The translations under genes were made by a program, and so were the position numbers. From positions 9,540 to 33,907 of the forward strand of contig WKLE02000975.1 of assembly GCA_014885115.2 (NCBI GenBank): DNA of 24,368 bases. Direction: 5' to 3'. The number at the start of each line of letters is the position of its first letter. Within the stretch, counting starts at the first letter, position 1. The notes under the pieces were generated by a model. The model made no database searches and had not been told where the DNA came from. It worked only from the letters and a program-made list of their open reading frames with translations. The stretch is from Asterionellopsis glacialis (lineage: Eukaryota; Bacillariophyta; Plagiogrammaphyceae; Rhaphoneidales; Asterionellopsidaceae). Shown here piece by piece: positions 20,330-24,368 of this stretch.

Positions 20330-21172
20330 AGCATGAGTGCAATCACAAAACACTACCTACCAAAGGGAGTGTGACTCCCGGGGGGCACTATACTTATTGG
20401 AATGCAAAGCCATCATACAAACTGCATGGGTAAAAACTTCTGTGGGACAGACTTTATGTAGATAAAGGTGGCTTGGCATAGATGGTAGGGGGAAGTGGCA
20501 TATAGATTGGCAGAGTTATGTGCCTATTGAGAGCTGCTGAAGAAAGAAGGAGGGGGGAATGCAAGTCCATTGACTTGCACTGAGTGAATTAGGTGGGAGG
20601 GTTTGCAGGTGCCTGTGGTATTGGTTGAAAGTATATTGTGATGGTGGAAACTACTTGGTTCTGTTGTCATTCTGTTGTGATCCGGAGGTAAAAGTGAACG
20701 TTTGATATCCAAGACTCTATATATGAAGGGTGTTGTAGACAGCAATTGACTTCAGATGTTGTAAATAAGGGGGCACAGTCACTGGAGTCAAGTCGGTTGG
20801 GTACTGTAGCATTAATTACTAGTAAAAAGAATGTATCAGTACATGCTACATTCTACATAGCTCCTGAGAGTTTCTTAAAATGTAACAAAGATTTCTAGAA
20901 ATTCTTGAAATGTTTGTTGTTCTGGGTCAATTCTATGGAAAGGATCCATGCAAAAATAATTACAAAGAAACCTGACCAACCTATAGATAGATCAATGTTA
21001 CTTTTATTCAAGATATAAGAAGTTCCTTAAACAATGATTTGCTACTCTAGTATGAAGAATCAGGATGAAAATCATGGTATTTGATTCCATGTTCCAGTCT
21101 TGAGTTGGCCAATTTGTGACATTTTGGCCTTAGAGCTCTACATACAAACCTTAACCCTAACATTCATGTAGA

Positions 21173-21196
21173 GTGATTTTTCATGTGAAAAATCAC
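21173..21196. repeat. Perfect 10-bp hairpin with 4-base loop
   Basis: Arms GTGATTTTTC (21173-21182) and GAAAAATCAC (21187-21196) around ATGT. It lies about 10 bases after a short telomere-like string, TTAACCCTAAC. Confidence 0.6.
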
Positions 21197-22479
21197 CATG
21201 GCAAACTACCCTTGTGACTGCCTTTTTCCAGCAAAATGACAAATAACCAATTTTTGTATGACTTCATTGGCACCATTTGAGATTGACCTTTGTCAACTAC
21301 ATTTTAAGATTGATTGTTGTATGTAAAATATTCATATTGAGCAAGAAAGGGAAACAAAATGGTTGAAACATATTTGACATTGAAGACAAAAATGGCAGTA
21401 ACTCAACAATCTTCCATCATATAAAAAAACAAAGCTATCACCACATTCACTACTTCTTGTTGGTAACTTGTTTTGATTGTTGTATTGTTTTGATAACCAT
21501 TGACATGTATTAATCAATCTGACTCGACTACCCCAAAAATGTAACAGCTCTGTACTGGACTGGCTGACTCAGGGCTTGAACATCAATAAGCTACTCTGGC
21601 TCTGCATATATCCTCCTTGGCAGTTGACATTCAATAAAAGTCCTCACTCTTTTCTCACAATGTGCATGATAACTCAACTTATATTGTCAACACCAACAGT
21701 AACCACATAGTAAAAATTAACCCTGACTATATCATTGCAATGAAGTCATCCAACCAAAAGATAGATTCACTTTCTATTTTCTATGCCAAATAATCACAGC
21801 TCTCATAGCTCAGAGTTCCAGCTTTGTGTACTTTCACAGATTAAACCAAGAACATAATCATCTCCACATTCTTTGTGTACACCATGTTTAACATAGACAC
21901 AAACAAGACAACCCACCATATTGCAAGTGATATGTGTGTCCTCAACAAGCAGGACTTTTGTATTGTTTGGATAATAGTTATGTTCTTTTCTCTTTGAATA
22001 AGGTTGCTCTCTACTTGAATGAATTGTGATATATAAATCAAGCACAACTTACATCCTGGTTCTTACCAGTATGCCCTTGATACCCTTTGGCCCTTGGGTT
22101 ACCAACATTATTTCTTTAGAATTAATTAGGACAAATCAGCCTTCATTCAAGTTCACCAGAGGTACAATGTACCAGTACCTGTGCTGTATGACTACCTTGT
22201 ACTAGTACCTGAGCTTCTTGTACTGAGGCTTTTAGTGCTAAATATATTATTTCTTGCAATCCCTGGTGGAGGAATGATAAAAAGAGTACCAAAACCAATA
22301 CTAAGAGCATCTTTTCTACACCGACCTAAGTCCATGTTCTAAACCCATTTTCCAGGTTATTTAATTGGTTATGAGACCACCCAAGTTGGGTTGGCTAAGG
22401 TTAAATTTAGCAACTTTTCTACAAAATCCTAGGGAAACATGCAGGTGAACAGTCTAAAATTTTGTCATTACAGGTATTT

Positions 22480-22780
22480 TTTTGAAGTAACAATGAGATA
22501 AACATGAAGACAAAGATGATGGTGGTCTACCAAACCAACAATCCACCATGAGGGAACCACACTGCAGCAGTCATCATCTGCAGGCATGAAAAAATGTAAG
22601 TGAATAATATACCTGACACCATAAAAGTTTGTTTTTGTTTTGAAAAAATAAACATGAATGTCAAAGAGGCGAAACAAAGAAAAAAGTAAACAATCAACAG
22701 AGGGAAGGACAACACAGCAATCATCCTTTTCCTGTGTGAAAAAAAAAACAGAATTAATAAATTTTGGAAATATTATTGTT
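22480..22780. repeat. Diverged tandem duplication, 150-base period
   Basis: Two adjacent units share blocks at almost constant spacing: ATAAACATGAA at 22498 and 22648, AACAATC at 22537 and 22689, AGGGAA at 22551 and 22701, TCATC at 22571 and 22721, TGAAAAAA at 22587 and 22737. Overall identity looks moderate, so the duplication is old. Because 150 is a multiple of three, a minus-strand frame of 131 codons (22468-22863) stays open across both units with two related segments (DDCCVVLPS and DDCCSVVPS). It is not otherwise protein-like. Confidence 0.7.
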
Positions 22781-22963
22781 AAAATACGGGAGGAATAGAG
22801 CAGATCGTAGTTTCTGTTATTCCTCTTGTCCTCATTGTCATTGTTGTAGTTGTTGTCAATCATTCATCTTGTCAATTTTTTGCAGCCACGCCAAAATATT
22901 CTAGAGAAAAGAACAAATGAAGAATCCCTCCAATGCTGTGTGATTTTTCTACACCAATGCTGG

Positions 22964-23028
22964 TACTTAGTTTAGGATTGTGACTTGGAGTCTGTTCATG
23001 CTAATCTATAGACCCTTGGTGGACAGCC
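22964..23028 (+). repeat. Dispersed repeat, copy A (CpG-decayed)
   Basis: Three collinear blocks match copy B at 24242-24337 in inverted orientation: 22964-22981 (16 of 18 bases), 22987-23013 (24 of 27) and 23018-23028 (11 of 11), with insertions or deletions between blocks. In the 27-base block, two of the three differences are TpG here against CpG in copy B. Confidence 0.75.
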
Positions 23029-23102
23029 AAAGGGCTGGCTTGTTTTCACTTTACTAGCATTTTGTTGCAGTAGCTGTTGGTCAACCCAGCACCCTCAATC
23101 AG

Positions 23103-23185
23103 AATATCTACTGGTATAAGCCTCTGCAAATATTCCACCCAACCACTACACTCACCAAATCTGGAGGCTTATACCAGTAGATATT
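23103..23185. repeat. Perfect 22-bp inverted repeat with 39-base spacer
   Basis: Arm 1 is 23103-23124 and arm 2 is 23164-23185; the arms are exact reverse complements and include CTGGTATAAGCCTC and its complement. The match ends sharply on both sides. As RNA it would form a strong hairpin of the size of a small-RNA precursor; as DNA it resembles a foldback element. Confidence 0.85.
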
Positions 23186-23368
23186 GTCCTGAACCACTTT
23201 TCTGGAACCGGTCTTGAATCTGGTTTAAAAAACTGATTAAGAATAAAGTTAACAAAAAGTATCTTTTTACTATCATTTATTGTGTACCTTTATGGAAAGA
23301 GTTTCTCAGATGGAGTTTTCTGCAGCAGCACCTGTCAGTCTCTTGACAATAATACAATGCAATACCCA

Positions 23369-23837
23369 CTAATCTTTCCTGTCATCATCTGACAATGATG
23401 TTGTCTCCTCTTCCTGGATTGCATCTGCCACACCCTTCCCTTGTTCTTCTTCCTTCTCTGCTCCCTCGCGGATGCAGAGCTTAACTTGCTGGTTGTTGGC
23501 AGCAACTTGCATTGGCATGCATGTTAAGCTATCCCCAGCACTGGTGTGGTCGTCATTGGTAAGACTTTCCTGGAAAACCATTGTTTTCATTGGTTTCTCA
23601 TTCAATGTGGTGTGACTGTCATCATCCTCATCAAAGTTGCGAACATGTGTGACCACTGTTTCCTCTGTCTTCTTTTCTTTGTTTTGGACTTCCTTCTTTT
23701 GATCCTGTGCTAACTCCTCTTTTTCTTCTGTTCCTTCTGCTGAGTGCTTCTTGTCATTGTCCAGGGTCTCATTTTCTTCCTTCTTGTGCTTGGTTGGGGT
23801 GTAGTGAAGGTGACCTTCATTGTCTGCATAAATATCC
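23369..23837 (-). CDS. 3' exon of an unidentified K/E-rich protein gene
   Basis: An open frame of about 156 codons ending in TAG. No family was recognised. The product is hydrophilic and acidic, with Lys/Glu-rich stretches (KKEVQNKEKKTEE; GAEKEEEQGKG) and begins RDIYADNEGHLHYTPTKHKKEENE. The first in-frame ATG is roughly 60 codons in, and a splice acceptor (pyrimidine-rich stretch, then CAATAG) sits at 23838-23840, so this is probably a last exon. One possible partner is 23915-24018, whose ATG opens a hydrophobic segment (MHFLYPFLFYSVC) and ends at a GTACGG donor. Joining the two through a 77-base intron keeps frame and gives 190 residues. That model is tentative. The gene lies between two inverted copies of a dispersed repeat and just beyond the CpG-depleted block. 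Confidence 0.45.
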
Positions 23838-24241
23838 CTATTGAACAAAGGTTGAAGACACAGTAAACAAAGCACCAATTAAGGGAACAATATGAGGTAT
23901 GTTCCCATCCGTACGATAAAAAATGGGAACGAAAAACGACATAAATTTCCAGTAAAAGTGTCAGACATGCCTTGTGAGTGCAAACACTGTAAAACAGAAA
24001 GGGATAAAGAAAGTGCATTCAAAAGTAAGTGTAGATAGGAAGACAGAAGAAACACAAGGATGATGACAATGGTAGAAGACACACCAACCGGCAACACAAC
24101 CGATGCTTATGGTGACGATGGTGACGGTGACGAATCGGCCATACAGTAGTAGCCAACATAAAAATAAAAGATTTTATAATAGGATTATGGTAGTTCCTAC
24201 GGGAACAGAAAAGAACGCGAAGATATGGCGCGAAACTACCG
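23838..24241. other. Upstream region of the K/E-rich gene
   Basis: CpG returns here (CCGTACGATAA, GACGGTGACGAATCGG, AACGCG, GGCGCG). Candidate minus-strand starts are at 24018, 24142 (MADSSPSPSSP, then stop) and 24159 (a His/Arg-rich frame, MLATTVWPIRHRHHRHHKHR). A strong polypyrimidine-plus-CAG acceptor-like site on the minus strand is near 23990. No complete exon chain can be fixed from sequence alone. Confidence 0.35.
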
Positions 24242-24337
24242 GGCTGTCCACCCCCCCTAGACAGGAGTCTATAGATTAGCGTGACCGGACTCCTTGGGAG
24301 TTAGGATTGCCCAAGCCCAACAATACTAAACTAAATA
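24242..24337 (-). repeat. Dispersed repeat, copy B (CpG intact), self-complementary surroundings
   Basis: Reverse complement of copy A at 22964-23028: blocks 24242-24252, 24267-24293 and 24320-24337. The DNA around it (24261-24368) also has several overlapping complementary words: AGGAGTC/GACTCCT (24263-24269 / 24288-24294), CTTGGG/CCCAAG (24293-24298 / 24310-24315) and CCCAAGCC/GGCTTGGG (24310-24317 / 24358-24365). The element may continue beyond the window. Confidence 0.7.
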
Positions 24338-24368
24338 GGTTATCAGCCGGGAGTCTTGGCTTGGGAAA

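Larger units (their letters stand above)
15361..22660. other. Gene-free, CpG-depleted AT-rich block
   Basis: About 7.3 kb without a supportable gene; no open frame longer than about 130 codons. By eye count only about 13 CpG dinucleotides occur (near 15393, 16477, 17288, 17715, 18372, 18780, 19243, 20379, 20688, 20699, 20792, 21525 and 22322), where base composition alone predicts well over 100. GpC is plentiful, so low GC does not explain the loss. The most AT-rich part, 16981-17520, has about 24% G+C by hand count. Short perfect hairpins and a tandem duplication occur within it. The pattern fits long-standing CpG methylation with deamination, as in silenced transposon or pericentromeric DNA. 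The identity of the ancestral sequence is not recognisable by reading. Confidence 0.85.

Noticed and set aside
21150..21163. Interstitial telomere repeat, TTAACCCTAAC
   Set aside because: Less than two repeat units; expected by chance in a window this size.

Overview
This window is nuclear DNA of a eukaryote, most likely a unicellular stramenopile alga such as a diatom. Reasons: GT-AG spliceosomal introns, a Prp18 splicing factor, a MAD2 spindle-checkpoint gene, a CCT chaperonin subunit, mitochondrial genes with targeting presequences, and a compact single-exon ionotropic glutamate receptor-like gene of a kind known from diatoms. The species cannot be fixed from sequence alone.

Layout. Bases 1-15034 are gene-dense and have normal CpG content, with eight confident genes. 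They are PRP18 (+, 1028-2311), an ionotropic glutamate receptor-like channel (-, 2887-4599), a J-domain protein (-, 5265-6014), cytochrome bc1 core protein 2 (-, two exons, 6688-8308), MAD2 (+, 8849-9532), the mitochondrial Fe-S scaffold ISCU (-, two exons, 9879-10782), a TMEM234-like membrane protein (+, 11421-11954) and CCT5 (+, two exons, 13031-15034). Three genes need splicing to be complete. Each has one intron of 334-424 nt placed very near the 5' end, and all three junctions restore the reading frame and the family sequence.

From about 15.3 to 22.7 kb the DNA changes character. It has no recognisable gene, low GC (about 24% at 16.98-17.52 kb) and almost no CpG: about 13 by eye in 7.3 kb, while GpC is common. 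This looks like old, heavily CpG-methylated and deaminated DNA (transposon relics and/or pericentromere-like sequence). It contains a 150-nt tandem duplication and several perfect hairpins. CpG returns gradually after 22.7 kb, where a K/E-rich exon (-, 23369-23837) belongs to an unidentified gene.

A collinear repeat occurs in inverted orientation on both sides of that exon (22964-23028 and 24242-24337). In its best-matching block, two of the three differences are CpG-to-TpG changes, and the TpG copy is the one nearer the depleted block. That is direct local support for methylation-driven decay, and it raises the possibility that the exon lies inside a transposon-like unit.

The genes do not form one pathway. 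They are housekeeping genes (splicing, mitochondrial respiration and Fe-S assembly, mitosis, protein folding) plus one signalling channel. MAD2 and the bc1 core gene share a divergent promoter region, as do ISCU and the TMEM234-like gene.
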